Shown piece after piece: positions 56,040 through 64,000 of a stretch of 64,000 nucleotides of DNA. Origin of the DNA: Mesobacterium pallidum (GTDB lineage Bacteria > Pseudomonadota > Alphaproteobacteria > Rhodobacterales > Rhodobacteraceae); the NCBI RefSeq assembly GCF_019966535.1, contig NZ_JAIMID010000005.1:1-64000 (forward strand), in the 5' to 3' direction. The notes under the pieces are model-generated. The model was not told the DNA's origin and searched no databases. It was given only the letters and a program-made list of their open reading frames with translations. The stretch's first letter is position 1. Every line of letters begins with the position of its first letter. Position numbers and translations under genes: made by a program.

Positions 56040-57412
56040 CAGACGCGGAACGCCAGGCTGACGCGGCGCACCCCACGCTGCACCTCCAGGCGCACGTTGC
56101 GCCCGGCCGCCTGGATCGCGGGGCCGACCTGCGACGGTTCGGTGATCTCCACCCCGTCGATGGCCAGGATCACGTCACCGCGCGACAGCCCCACGCGGGG
56201 GCCATAGGGGCCGGGGTCGGTCACCACCACGCCGCCTTCCATCAGCGGCAGGCCAAGATCCACGATCAGCCGGGGATTGACCTTGGCGACGGTCAGGCCG
56301 ACCAGTACCTCGGATTCGCCCAGCACGGTAAAGCGCGGCGCGGGTTCGTTCGGCGGGGCGATCAGCTCGACCGCGATATCGGTCGCGTCGCCGTCCCGGA
56401 CCCGCGTGACCGTGGCCGTGGCGCCAAGCCCCGCGACGGTCATGCGGTAGATCATCTCGGGCGCGGTGTTCACCGGCTGGCCATCCACGGCCGCGATCAC
56501 GTCGCCGGGTTCAAACCCCGCCGCGCGGAAGGGGCTGGTCGCCGTCAGGTCCGAGATGACGATCCCGCCGGGTCGCGCCAGCCCCAGCCCCTCGGCCAGG
56601 TCCGCATCGACGCTTTGCCCCGCCATCCCCGCCCAGGGCCGTTCGAACCGGTCGCGGCCCGCCTCGGCCTGGCGCAGGAACTCTGCCACCAGCGAGGCGG
56701 GGATGGCAAACCCGATCCCGTTGGAGCCGCCCGAGCGCGACAGGATCGAGGTGTTGATACCCAGAAGGTCCCCGTTCACGTCGACCAGCGCACCGCCGGA
56801 GTTGCCCGGGTTGATCGGTGCATCGGTCTGGAGGAAGTAGCCCCGCGCATTGCCCGTCGCCGTGCCTGTCCGCGCCAGCCCCGACACGATGCCCGAGGTC
56901 ACGGTCTGCCCGACGCCGAATGGGTTGCCGATGGCCAGCACCAGCTCTCCGACCTCGACCGTGTCGCTGTCACGCAGGTCCAGTGCAGGCAGGTCGCCGC
57001 CGTCGATCCGCAGCACGGCCAGGTCGCTTTCCTCGTCGGCCAGCACCAGCTCGGCCCGGTATTCGCGCTGGTCGTTCAGCACCACGCGGATGTCGGTCGC
57101 CTGCCCGACCACGTGGTAATTCGACACCACCAGCCCCGCGCCATCGACGATCACGCCCGAGCCGAGAGAGTTCTGCACCCGCGGCCGCGTGTCGCCGAAA
57201 TCGCGGAAAAAGTCGCGGAAGAAGGGATCGTCGGCAAAGGGCGAGCGCCGCTCGTTGACCACGCGGCTGGCGTAGATGTTGACCACGGCGGGGGCGGCCT
57301 GTTTCACCACCGGCACGAAGCCCATCGCGATCTCGGCGCCACTTTGCGGCACGCGGGTCTCGGCCCCGGCGGGCAGGGCAAGGCACAACAGGATCAGCGC
57401 GGCACGGATCAT
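56039..57412 (-). CDS. DegP/DegQ-type periplasmic serine protease
   Basis: A 457-residue HtrA-family protease with a signal peptide (MIRAALILLCLALPAGA). The catalytic triad is His100 (VVSNYHVVG), Asp130 (DEESDLAVL) and Ser205 (NPGNSGGALV). Two PDZ domains follow (about 265-350 and 365-455). It degrades or refolds damaged envelope proteins. AAAGGA stands eight bases before the ATG at 57412. It leads the chain deg-rarA-crcB-rluC-HAD-ATP12. Confidence 0.94.
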   Translation of the reverse strand: MIRAALILLCLALPAGAETRVPQSGAEIAMGFVPVVKQAAPAVVNIYASRVVNERRSPFADDPFFRDFFRDFGDTRPRVQNSLGSGVIVDGAGLVVSNYHVVGQATDIRVVLNDQREYRAELVLADEESDLAVLRIDGGDLPALDLRDSDTVEVGELVLAIGNPFGVGQTVTSGIVSGLARTGTATGNARGYFLQTDAPINPGNSGGALVDVNGDLLGINTSILSRSGGSNGIGFAIPASLVAEFLRQAEAGRDRFERPWAGMAGQSVDADLAEGLGLARPGGIVISDLTATSPFRAAGFEPGDVIAAVDGQPVNTAPEMIYRMTVAGLGATATVTRVRDGDATDIAVELIAPPNEPAPRFTVLGESEVLVGLTVAKVNPRLIVDLGLPLMEGGVVVTDPGPYGPRVGLSRGDVILAIDGVEITEPSQVGPAIQAAGRNVRLEVQRGVRRVSLAFRV

Positions 57413-57557
57413 CGGGCGGGTCCTTTCCGGGAAGTCAGGCCCGATATGATCCCCGCCCCCGCCGATTGCAAGCCGCCGGGCCGGATGACGGGTCGGCCGG
57501 CTCGCCCGATCTGGCCACAGGATCGCCCCCGAACCGCTGTGCCAGGCTGTGATGGCG

Positions 57558-58403
57558 TCAGGCGTCGGCCGCGCTGTCACGCGCCGCCAAGGCATCCACC
57601 GCGCGCTGCAGCGACATTCTGTCGAGCGTGTCAAGCGGCAAGGCCGTGAAAGCGAGGATACGGTTGCGCAGCGCGCCGTATGCCTGCTGGAAGGCGAGGC
57701 TTTTTTCGGCATCGCTGCCCGTCGCCTTGACGGGATCCGGCATGCCCCAATGGGCACTGATCGGCTGCCCGGCCCAAGCCGGGCACTCCTCGTTCGCGGC
57801 ACGATCGCAGACGGTGAAGACAAAGTCGAACCGGGGCGCGTCCGGCCCCTGGAACTCCGCCACGTTCTTGGCACGTAGCTGGCTGATGTCGTGCCCTTTC
57901 TGCCGGAGCACCTCGAGCGCGAAAGGGTTCAGCTCGGAATAGGGCCGCGTGCCGGCTGAACGGACGTCGAAGCGGTCGCCACCTTCGCGCCGGAGCAGCG
58001 ACTCGGCAAAGATCGACCGGGCCGAATTGCCGGTGCAGATGAAGAGTACGGTGTACGGACGGTCAGTCATGGGATCGGACTCCGGGTCGCGCGTTATGGC
58101 GGGCAGGTCGCAAGGGCTCAGGCGGCCCCGGCAGCAGTCAGTAAGAAGGTAGTCGAAGGTGTCCCGTACGGCCGGAACGTCGACGGTGTAGCGCAATGAG
58201 GTGCCGCGCCGGTCCTGCACGATCAGCCCGGCGGTCGTCAGCGCCGACAGGTAAGCCGACAGGGTCGACGGCCGGATATCCAGAACGGCGCCTATTTCAC
58301 CGGCCGGGACGCGGTCGGGATGGCGCCGCATGAGCAGCCGGAAGATGGCGAGTCGCTGCGGATGGGCGAGGGCGGCGAGGCAGGCGAGTGTCTCTATTTC
58401 CAT
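57558..58403 (-). CDS. ArsR-type regulator fused to low-molecular-weight phosphatase (arsenate-reductase-like)
   Basis: A 281-residue two-domain protein. Residues 5-95 form an ArsR-type winged helix (ALAHPQRLAIFRLLMRR, RPSTLSAYLSALTTAGLI). Residues 115-281 are a low-molecular-weight tyrosine phosphatase/ArsC-like domain whose catalytic P-loop C123-TGNSAR-S130 is intact. The linker carries DCCRGRLSPC, a cysteine cluster that could sense arsenite or another thiophilic ligand (inference). A single protein may thus both sense and reduce arsenate. The ATG at 58403 lies in a palindrome. No arsenite exporter is adjacent. Confidence 0.88.
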   Translation of the reverse strand: MEIETLACLAALAHPQRLAIFRLLMRRHPDRVPAGEIGAVLDIRPSTLSAYLSALTTAGLIVQDRRGTSLRYTVDVPAVRDTFDYLLTDCCRGRLSPCDLPAITRDPESDPMTDRPYTVLFICTGNSARSIFAESLLRREGGDRFDVRSAGTRPYSELNPFALEVLRQKGHDISQLRAKNVAEFQGPDAPRFDFVFTVCDRAANEECPAWAGQPISAHWGMPDPVKATGSDAEKSLAFQQAYGALRNRILAFTALPLDTLDRMSLQRAVDALAARDSAADA

Positions 58404-58425
58404 ATTTCCGGAATATTGGAAATAT
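58402..58425. promoter_or_regulatory. Palindrome over the start codon of the ArsR fusion gene
   Basis: ATATTTCC-GGAATATT-GGAAATAT, 8-base perfect arms around an 8-base centre that itself has dyad character. It overlaps the ATG of the regulator gene, as expected for an autorepressing ArsR-family operator. Confidence 0.6.
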
Positions 58426-58474
58426 TGCCCGCTTGGAAGGCGGATTCCACACATGTCACGGGGCCGTTACATAG

Positions 58475-58504
58475 AAAAACCCCCGCCGGTCGGACCGGCG
58501 GGGG
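58475..58504 (-). terminator. Intrinsic terminator after rplQ
   Basis: On the minus strand CCCCCGCCGGT-CCG-ACCGGCGGGGG is followed by TTTTT. It closes the ribosomal/alpha operon 32 bases past the rplQ stop. Confidence 0.88.
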
Positions 58505-58536
58505 CGTCGAAACCGTCGCAGCCTTGCGGCCGGCGA

Positions 58537-58956
58537 TTAATCTTCCAGTGCCTCTTCGGCAGCCAGGCGCTCGCGGTCGGCAAGGCCCTTGGCTTCGGGG
58601 TCGCGGTCGACCAGCTCGATGATGGCCATCGGGGCCATGTCGCCGTAGCGGAAGCCGGCCTTCAGCACGCGGGTGTAGCCACCCGGACGCTCGGCGTAGC
58701 GCGGGCCGAGAACGTCGAAGAGCTTGGCGACAAGCTTGTCCTGCTTGAGCTGGGCCGCGGCCTGCCGGCGCGAATGCAGGTCGCCGCGCTTGCCGAGGGT
58801 GATCAGCTTGTCGACGATGCGCTTGAGCTCTTTCGCCTTGGGCAGCGTGGTCTTGATCTGTTCGTGTTCGATGAGCGAACCGGCCATGTTGGCCCAGAGG
58901 GCCTTGCGGTGTTCATGGGTGCGGTTCAGGCGGCGGTAGCCAGATGCGTGACGCAT
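58537..58956 (-). CDS. rplQ: 50S ribosomal protein L17
   Basis: A 139-residue L17. The N-terminus [20 protein letters not shown] and [19 protein letters not shown] are diagnostic. The acidic C-terminal tail (AAEEALED) is usual in alphaproteobacteria. It is the last gene of the operon, separated from rpoA by a 260-base gap rich in inverted repeats. Confidence 0.97.
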   Translation of the reverse strand: MRHASGYRRLNRTHEHRKALWANMAGSLIEHEQIKTTLPKAKELKRIVDKLITLGKRGDLHSRRQAAAQLKQDKLVAKLFDVLGPRYAERPGGYTRVLKAGFRYGDMAPMAIIELVDRDPEAKGLADRERLAAEEALED

Positions 58957-59139
58957 GGTGTGTCTCCGAATGTGCCCTCTACGGGCGGTTTTGCTTTGTC
59001 TGGCCGGCGATGCGTGTCACCGACTCTCCTTGGGGTAAGCGTCGCCCCCGGGGCGGCGCGTTACCCGATAGTCGTCCGCCCTTGGGCGGGCGATGAAAGG
59101 GCAAGCGTCCATTCAGACCACTTACCCCCTCCCCCTATC

Positions 59140-59214
59140 CCGGCCTCCGCGTTGATCGGAGGGCGGGGGTGGGCGGGTGGGCCGACCTCCGATCAATGCG
59201 GAGGCCGGCCCACC
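59140..59214 (-). repeat. Nested inverted repeats after rpoA
   Basis: Bases 59140-59162 and 59186-59208 are reverse complements (23 bases, one mismatch). Each arm also contains its own CCTCCG...CGGAGG hairpin. In addition 59176-59191 pairs with 59199-59214 (16 bases, one mismatch), a hairpin that starts five bases past the rpoA stop. Alternative folds are mutually exclusive. No T-run follows. Confidence 0.7.
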
Positions 59215-59219
59215 AATGC

Positions 59220-60236
59220 TCAGAAGCTGTCTTCGAACTTCTTGGCCAGGTCTTCGATGTTGTCCGGCGGCCAGTCCTCGACATCCATGCCAAGGTGCAG
59301 GCCCATGCCCGACAGCACTTCCTTGATCTCGTTCAGCGACTTGCGGCCAAAGTTCGGGGTGCGGAGCATCTCGGCTTCGGTTTTCTGGATGAGATCGCCG
59401 ATGTAGACGATGTTGTCGTTCTTCAGGCAGTTCGCCGACCGGACCGACAGTTCCAGCTCGTCCACCTTCTTGAGGAGGAGCGGGTTGAACTCGAGACCAT
59501 CATCGTCGTCGTGACGCTGGGCCGATTCCGGCTCGTCGAAGTTGACGAAGATCGACAGCTGGTCCTGCAGGATGCGCGCGGCATAGGCCACGGCGTCCTC
59601 GGGGGTGACAGACCCGTCGGTTTCGATCTTCATGGTCAGCTTGTCATAATCCAGCACCTGGCCCTCACGGGTCGGCTGCACGTCGTACGACACCTTCTTG
59701 ACCGGCGAGTAGATCGCGTCGATCGGGATCAGGCCGATGGGCGCGTCTTCCGGCTTGTTCTTGTCGGCGGCGACATAGCCCTTGCCGGTGTTCACGGTCA
59801 GTTCCATGAACAGGTCGGCACCATCGTCGAGGTGGCAGATCACGTGATCGCGGTTCAGCACCTCGATGCCGGCGGTCTCGTTGATGTCACCGGCGGTGAC
59901 GACCGTCGGGCCCTTGGCGTTGATCGACAGGCGCTTGGGCCCTTCGACTTCCATCCGCAGGCTGACGCCCTTGAGGTTCAGGACCACGTCCGTCACGTCC
60001 TCGCGCACACCGGCGACCGAGGAAAACTCGTGCAGCACGTTGTCGATCTGCACGCTGGTGATGGCGGCGCCCTGCAGCGACGACATCAGCACGCGGCGCA
60101 GCGCGTTGCCGAGCGTCAGGCCGAAACCCCGCTCGAGCGGTTCTGCGACGACAGTTGCCTGGCGGGTCGGGTCGTTGCCCGGCTTCACCTCCAGCTGCGT
60201 CGGCTTGATCAGTTCAGCCCAGTTCTTGTGGATCAT
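59220..60236 (-). CDS. rpoA: DNA-directed RNA polymerase subunit alpha
   Basis: A 338-residue RpoA, which starts RNA polymerase assembly and contacts UP elements and activators. The N-terminal domain includes [22 protein letters not shown] and the C-terminal domain includes [20 protein letters not shown] and [14 protein letters not shown]. Length equals the alphaproteobacterial norm, and the start at 60236 ([12 protein letters not shown]) is conserved. Confidence 0.98.
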   Translation of the reverse strand: MIHKNWAELIKPTQLEVKPGNDPTRQATVVAEPLERGFGLTLGNALRRVLMSSLQGAAITSVQIDNVLHEFSSVAGVREDVTDVVLNLKGVSLRMEVEGPKRLSINAKGPTVVTAGDINETAGIEVLNRDHVICHLDDGADLFMELTVNTGKGYVAADKNKPEDAPIGLIPIDAIYSPVKKVSYDVQPTREGQVLDYDKLTMKIETDGSVTPEDAVAYAARILQDQLSIFVNFDEPESAQRHDDDDGLEFNPLLLKKVDELELSVRSANCLKNDNIVYIGDLIQKTEAEMLRTPNFGRKSLNEIKEVLSGMGLHLGMDVEDWPPDNIEDLAKKFEDSF

Positions 60237-60294
60237 GCGGTGCCTCCATTCCTGTCTTCCTGCCCATGTCCCAAGCTGGAAGACGCCCGAGGAT

Positions 60295-60341
60295 AAAAAC
60301 GACAGCATGGGGCCGTGCGGAATTGGTGCACGGCCCCATGC
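60295..60341 (-). terminator. Terminator-like hairpin between rpsK and rpoA
   Basis: On the minus strand a perfect 14-base stem (GCATGGGGCCGTGC / GCACGGCCCCATGC, 60305-60341, 9-base loop) is followed by GTCGTTTTTATCC. It has the form of an intrinsic terminator but sits inside the operon, so it may reduce rpoA-rplQ expression relative to the ribosomal proteins. Confidence 0.7.
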
Positions 60342-60357
60342 GGAAAATCCAAGTCGA

Positions 60358-60750
60358 TCAGACGCGGCGACGCTTCGGGGGGCGGCAGCCGTTATGTGCG
60401 ATCGGCGTGACGTCACGGATCGAGGTGATGTTGAAGCCGACGGCGGCCAGCGCGCGCAGCGCCGATTCGCGGCCAGAGCCGGGGCCCTGGACTTCGACTT
60501 CGAGGGTCTTCACACCGTGTTCCTGCGCCTTCTTGCCGGCATCTTCGGCGGCGAGCTGGGCGGCATAGGGGGTCGACTTGCGCGAACCCTTGAAGCCCAT
60601 GGTGCCGGCCGAGGACCACGCGATCGCGTTGCCCTGCACGTCCGAGATCAGGATCTTGGTGTTGTTGAAGCTGGAGTTCACATGTGCGACGCCAGCTGCG
60701 ATGTTCTTGGAGACCTTTTTCTTGCCCCCACGACGGGTATCACGTGCCAT
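60358..60750 (-). CDS. rpsK: 30S ribosomal protein S11
   Basis: A 130-residue S11. Diagnostic sequence is [38 protein letters not shown] and the C-terminus [13 protein letters not shown]. It lies 15 bases after rpsM. Confidence 0.98.
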   Translation of the reverse strand: MARDTRRGGKKKVSKNIAAGVAHVNSSFNNTKILISDVQGNAIAWSSAGTMGFKGSRKSTPYAAQLAAEDAGKKAQEHGVKTLEVEVQGPGSGRESALRALAAVGFNITSIRDVTPIAHNGCRPPKRRRV

Positions 60751-60765
60751 TGGTGCGGACCTCCC

Positions 60766-61134
60766 TTACTTCTTCTTGCCGGCGATGGGCTTTGCGGGGC
60801 CCTTGCGCGTGCGTGCGTTGGTGTGGGTCCGCTGGCCGCGGACGGGGAGGTTGCGGCGATGGCGCAGGCCACGGTAGCAGCCAAGGTCCATCAGGCGCTT
60901 GATGTTCATCTGCGTTTCGCGACGCAGGTCACCTTCGACGGTGTAGTTGGCGTCGATGTGTTCGCGGATGGCGAGGACTTCGGCGTCCGAGAGCTCGTTC
61001 ACGCGACGGGCCGCGTCGATGCCGACGGCTTCGCAGATGCTCTTGGCCGAGGTATGGCCGATTCCGGTGATGTAGGTCAGCGCGATCGGAACGCGCTTGG
61101 CAGTCGGGATGTTGACGCCGGCGATACGTGCCAC
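60766..61134 (-). CDS. rpsM: 30S ribosomal protein S13
   Basis: A 122-residue S13. [20 protein letters not shown] at the start and [20 protein letters not shown] near the end are diagnostic. About 210 bases separate it from the small gene upstream, room for a promoter of its own. Confidence 0.98.
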   Translation of the reverse strand: MARIAGVNIPTAKRVPIALTYITGIGHTSAKSICEAVGIDAARRVNELSDAEVLAIREHIDANYTVEGDLRRETQMNIKRLMDLGCYRGLRHRRNLPVRGQRTHTNARTRKGPAKPIAGKKK

Positions 61135-61291
61135 GTGTCGTTTCCTTTTCGTTGCGGTTCCGTGATGCCGGAACCTTTTTTCACAACTGAGGCCCGAAGC
61201 GTTCCGCCACGGGCCATTCGTCGATCAGGTGGTCTTGCGTGCGGGGCGCGACCCCGGTTGCAATCGGTGATTCCCTTTCGGGATGGTGCGC

Positions 61292-61318
61292 TTTATGGGG
61301 ATTCGGAGGGAGGGTCAA
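61292..61318 (-). promoter_or_regulatory. Possible promoter for rpsM-rpsK-rpoA-rplQ
   Basis: On the minus strand TTGACC (61318-61313) is followed after 15 bases by CATAAA (61297-61292). The -35 match is good; the -10 match and spacing are imperfect. The location in the 210-base gap upstream of rpsM makes an internal operon promoter plausible. Confidence 0.35.
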
Positions 61319-61344
61319 GGGGGGCTCGGGATTGCGACCCGTCA

Positions 61345-61575
61345 CTAGTCCCACAGGCTGGGTTCACAGACCTTCCGGCGCATCCCCTCGTGGTCGAGAT
61401 ACCGATCCGAGGTCCAATCGCTGTAGAGGTCGATACGCGTGTTCACGCTCTCGACGATCGTCCCGCCGATGTACCCAAGAATAAGGCCGGCGATTGCACC
61501 AACCGCCAGCCCGCCCGCGAACCCGAAGGCCCTGCGCATGATCCTGGACGCAAGATCCCCGGACCCCTTGGTCAC
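61345..61575 (-). CDS. Small membrane protein of unknown function between adk and rpsM
   Basis: A 76-residue protein with one glycine-rich transmembrane segment (about residues 17-43, [20 protein letters not shown]) and a charged C-terminal tail. Its GTG start overlaps the adk TGA by four bases (GTGA), which supports translation by coupling. The gly-rich helix is reminiscent of glycine-zipper membrane proteins. I do not recognise a family. Its place inside the ribosomal operon is not the usual gene order. Confidence 0.6.
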   Translation of the reverse strand: MTKGSGDLASRIMRRAFGFAGGLAVGAIAGLILGYIGGTIVESVNTRIDLYSDWTSDRYLDHEGMRRKVCEPSLWD

Positions 61576-62212
61576 CCGTCCAGCGCGGCCGCGATGTCGC
61601 CCTTGACGGTGTCGATCTCGCCCAGCCCGTTGACGAAGGTCAGCTGGCCCTTGGCATAGTAGTAGCCGATCAGCGGCGAGGTCTTCTTGTAATATTCCAT
61701 CAGCCGGGTCTTGAGGCTATCGGCATTGTCATCCGCGCGGCGCTTGAACTCGGTCCCGCCGCAGGTGGTGCACTTGCCGTCCTCGGGGATCGGCTTGGTG
61801 ATGTCGTTGTAGACCTCACCGCAGGTGCCGCAGGTCGACCGGGCTGTGATGCGCTCGACCAGCGCGTCGTCGTTCACCCGCATCTCGATGACGGCGTCCA
61901 GGTTCTGGCCGGTCTCGTGCAGCAGGTCGCCCAGCGCGTCGGCCTGGGGCAGCGTGCGCGGGAAGCCGTCGAAGATGAACCCGCCCTCGGAGCCGATCTG
62001 GATCTGCTCGCGGATCAGGCCGATCACGATCTCGTCCGTCACCAGCTCTCCGGCGTCCATGATGGCGGCAACCTTCTGCCCCATCTCGGTGCCCGAGGTG
62101 CGCGCGGCGCGCAGCATGTCCCCGGTCGAAAGCTGCTTCATACCGCGTTCCTCTTCGAGGATACGCGCCTGCGTCCCTTTGCCCGCCCCCGGCGGTCCAA
62201 GCAGAATAATGT

Positions 62213-62216
<4 letters not shown>
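61572..62216 (-). CDS. adk: Adenylate kinase
   Basis: A 214-residue Adk interconverting ATP + AMP and 2 ADP. The P-loop is [13 protein letters not shown] near the start, with the AMP-binding STGDMLRAA and [11 protein letters not shown]. The LID carries a four-cysteine zinc site ([23 protein letters not shown]), as in zinc-type kinases. Its start overlaps the secY stop by four bases. Confidence 0.97.
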
Positions 62217-63577
<1,361 letters not shown>

Positions 63578-63596
63578 GCGGTGTCCTCTATGTGAA

Positions 63597-63632
63597 ACGC
63601 CGCCGGAACCGTGTTCCCGGCTCCGGCGGCGT
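63597..63632 (-). terminator. Hairpin between rplO and secY
   Basis: ACGCCGCCGGA pairs perfectly with TCCGGCGGCGT around a 14-base loop, 54 bases past the rplO stop and about 20 before secY. On the minus strand only TTTC follows, so it is more likely an RNA-processing or attenuation element than a full terminator. Confidence 0.5.
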
Positions 63633-63686
63633 CAGTTCGGAAAACTGGTCGGATATGTAAGGGGCGCCGCGGCCCCTCACAACCAC

Positions 63687-64000
63687 TTATTCGGCGGCTT
63701 GCGCTGCCGTGACCGTCAGGGAGCCGCCAGCCTTGGCAACGGCGTCCACGGCCGCCTGCGAGGCGCCGGTGACGGTGATGGTCGCGGCCGAGCTCAGCTC
63801 GCCCTTGGCCAGGACGCGGATGCCGTCCAGCTTGCGGCGCACGGCGCCCGAGGCGATCAGCGCGTCTTCGGTCACGTTGGCGGCGTCCAGCTTGCCTGCT
63901 TCGATGAACTTCTGGATGATGCCCAGGTTCACGACGGCATAGGCCTTGCGGTTCGGCTTGTTGAAGCCGCGCTTGGGCAGACGCTGGTACAGCGGCATCT
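63687..64000 (-). CDS. rplO: 50S ribosomal protein L15, C-terminal part
   Basis: The visible 104 residues are the C-terminal two thirds of L15: [20 protein letters not shown] is an internal, conserved segment, and the protein ends [11 protein letters not shown]. The N-terminal KGxGSGxGKTxGRGxKGQ-type region lies beyond the right edge of the window, so the methionine at 63998 is not the start. Confidence 0.95.
   Translation of the reverse strand, partial: MPLYQRLPKRGFNKPNRKAYAVVNLGIIQKFIEAGKLDAANVTEDALIASGAVRRKLDGIRVLAKGELSSAATITVTGASQAAVDAVAKAGGSLTVTAAQAAE

Overview
The window is high-GC, densely packed DNA with alphaproteobacterial gene order. The gene families and their neighbours point to a member of the Rhodobacteraceae (Roseobacter/Rhodobacter group). 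Supporting signs are a bztABCD-type amino-acid transporter, a malyl-CoA lyase (ethylmalonyl-CoA pathway), an ATP12-type chaperone, a short HisG paired with HisZ, a PduO-type cobalamin adenosyltransferase beside etfB, and a DnaE2 polymerase under a GTTC-N7-GTTC-type LexA box. I see no phage, plasmid, CRISPR or insertion-sequence genes. It reads as ordinary chromosome.

Layout. 1-2.2 kb: the start of etfB, an effector-binding protein, cobalamin adenosyltransferase, a twin-helix membrane protein and an SH3 protein. 2.4-7.1 kb: parC followed by a DUF898 membrane protein and an M48 protease. 7.3-15.4 kb: dgcN, malyl-CoA lyase, an unknown permease-like protein, ilvD, an Lrp regulator with a divergent LysE exporter, and accA. 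15.4-19.8 kb: two M16 peptidases, a lipoprotein, lspA and a VOC protein. 19.9-25.1 kb: a complete urease operon ureD-A-(58-aa protein)-B-C-E-F-G. 25.1-26.3 kb: a stretch with no intact gene. 26.4-30.7 kb: tRNA-Pro(CGG), a DMT transporter, leuB, and a LysR regulator divergent from an NAD-dependent epimerase. 30.7-35.4 kb: a 3'-truncated dnaE2 between two copies of a palindromic repeat, a uracil-DNA-glycosylase-like gene and an SseB protein. 35.5-47.0 kb: OmpA-like, AhpD-like, GNAT and CinA-like genes, sfsA-map, hisS-hisZ-hisG, slyX, a lipoprotein, argB, a ferredoxin and a SixA-like phosphatase. 47.0-51.5 kb: bztABCD. 51.7-58.4 kb: a chain reading degP-like, rarA, crcB, rluC-like, HAD and ATP12, preceded by an ArsR/LMW-phosphatase fusion. 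58.5-64 kb: the end of the ribosomal operon (rplO, secY, adk, a small membrane protein, rpsM, rpsK, rpoA, rplQ).

Two features stand out. First, at least five copies of a composite palindromic element lie at gene 3' ends between 7 and 34 kb. Each combines a G-rich hairpin, an AT-richer inverted repeat ending in CAATGAAG, and usually a GCCGGAGGCATCC-like tail. Second, dnaE2 appears to have lost its C-terminal OB-fold region, because one of these elements supplies its last codons and its stop. It has its own near-consensus LexA box and no imuA/imuB beside it. Smaller points are an uncharacterised His-rich membrane protein inside the urease operon, a regulator-phosphatase fusion whose palindrome covers its start codon, terminator-like hairpins inside the bzt and ribosomal operons, and a small membrane protein between adk and rpsM. 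I did not find a convincing wholly new multi-gene system.
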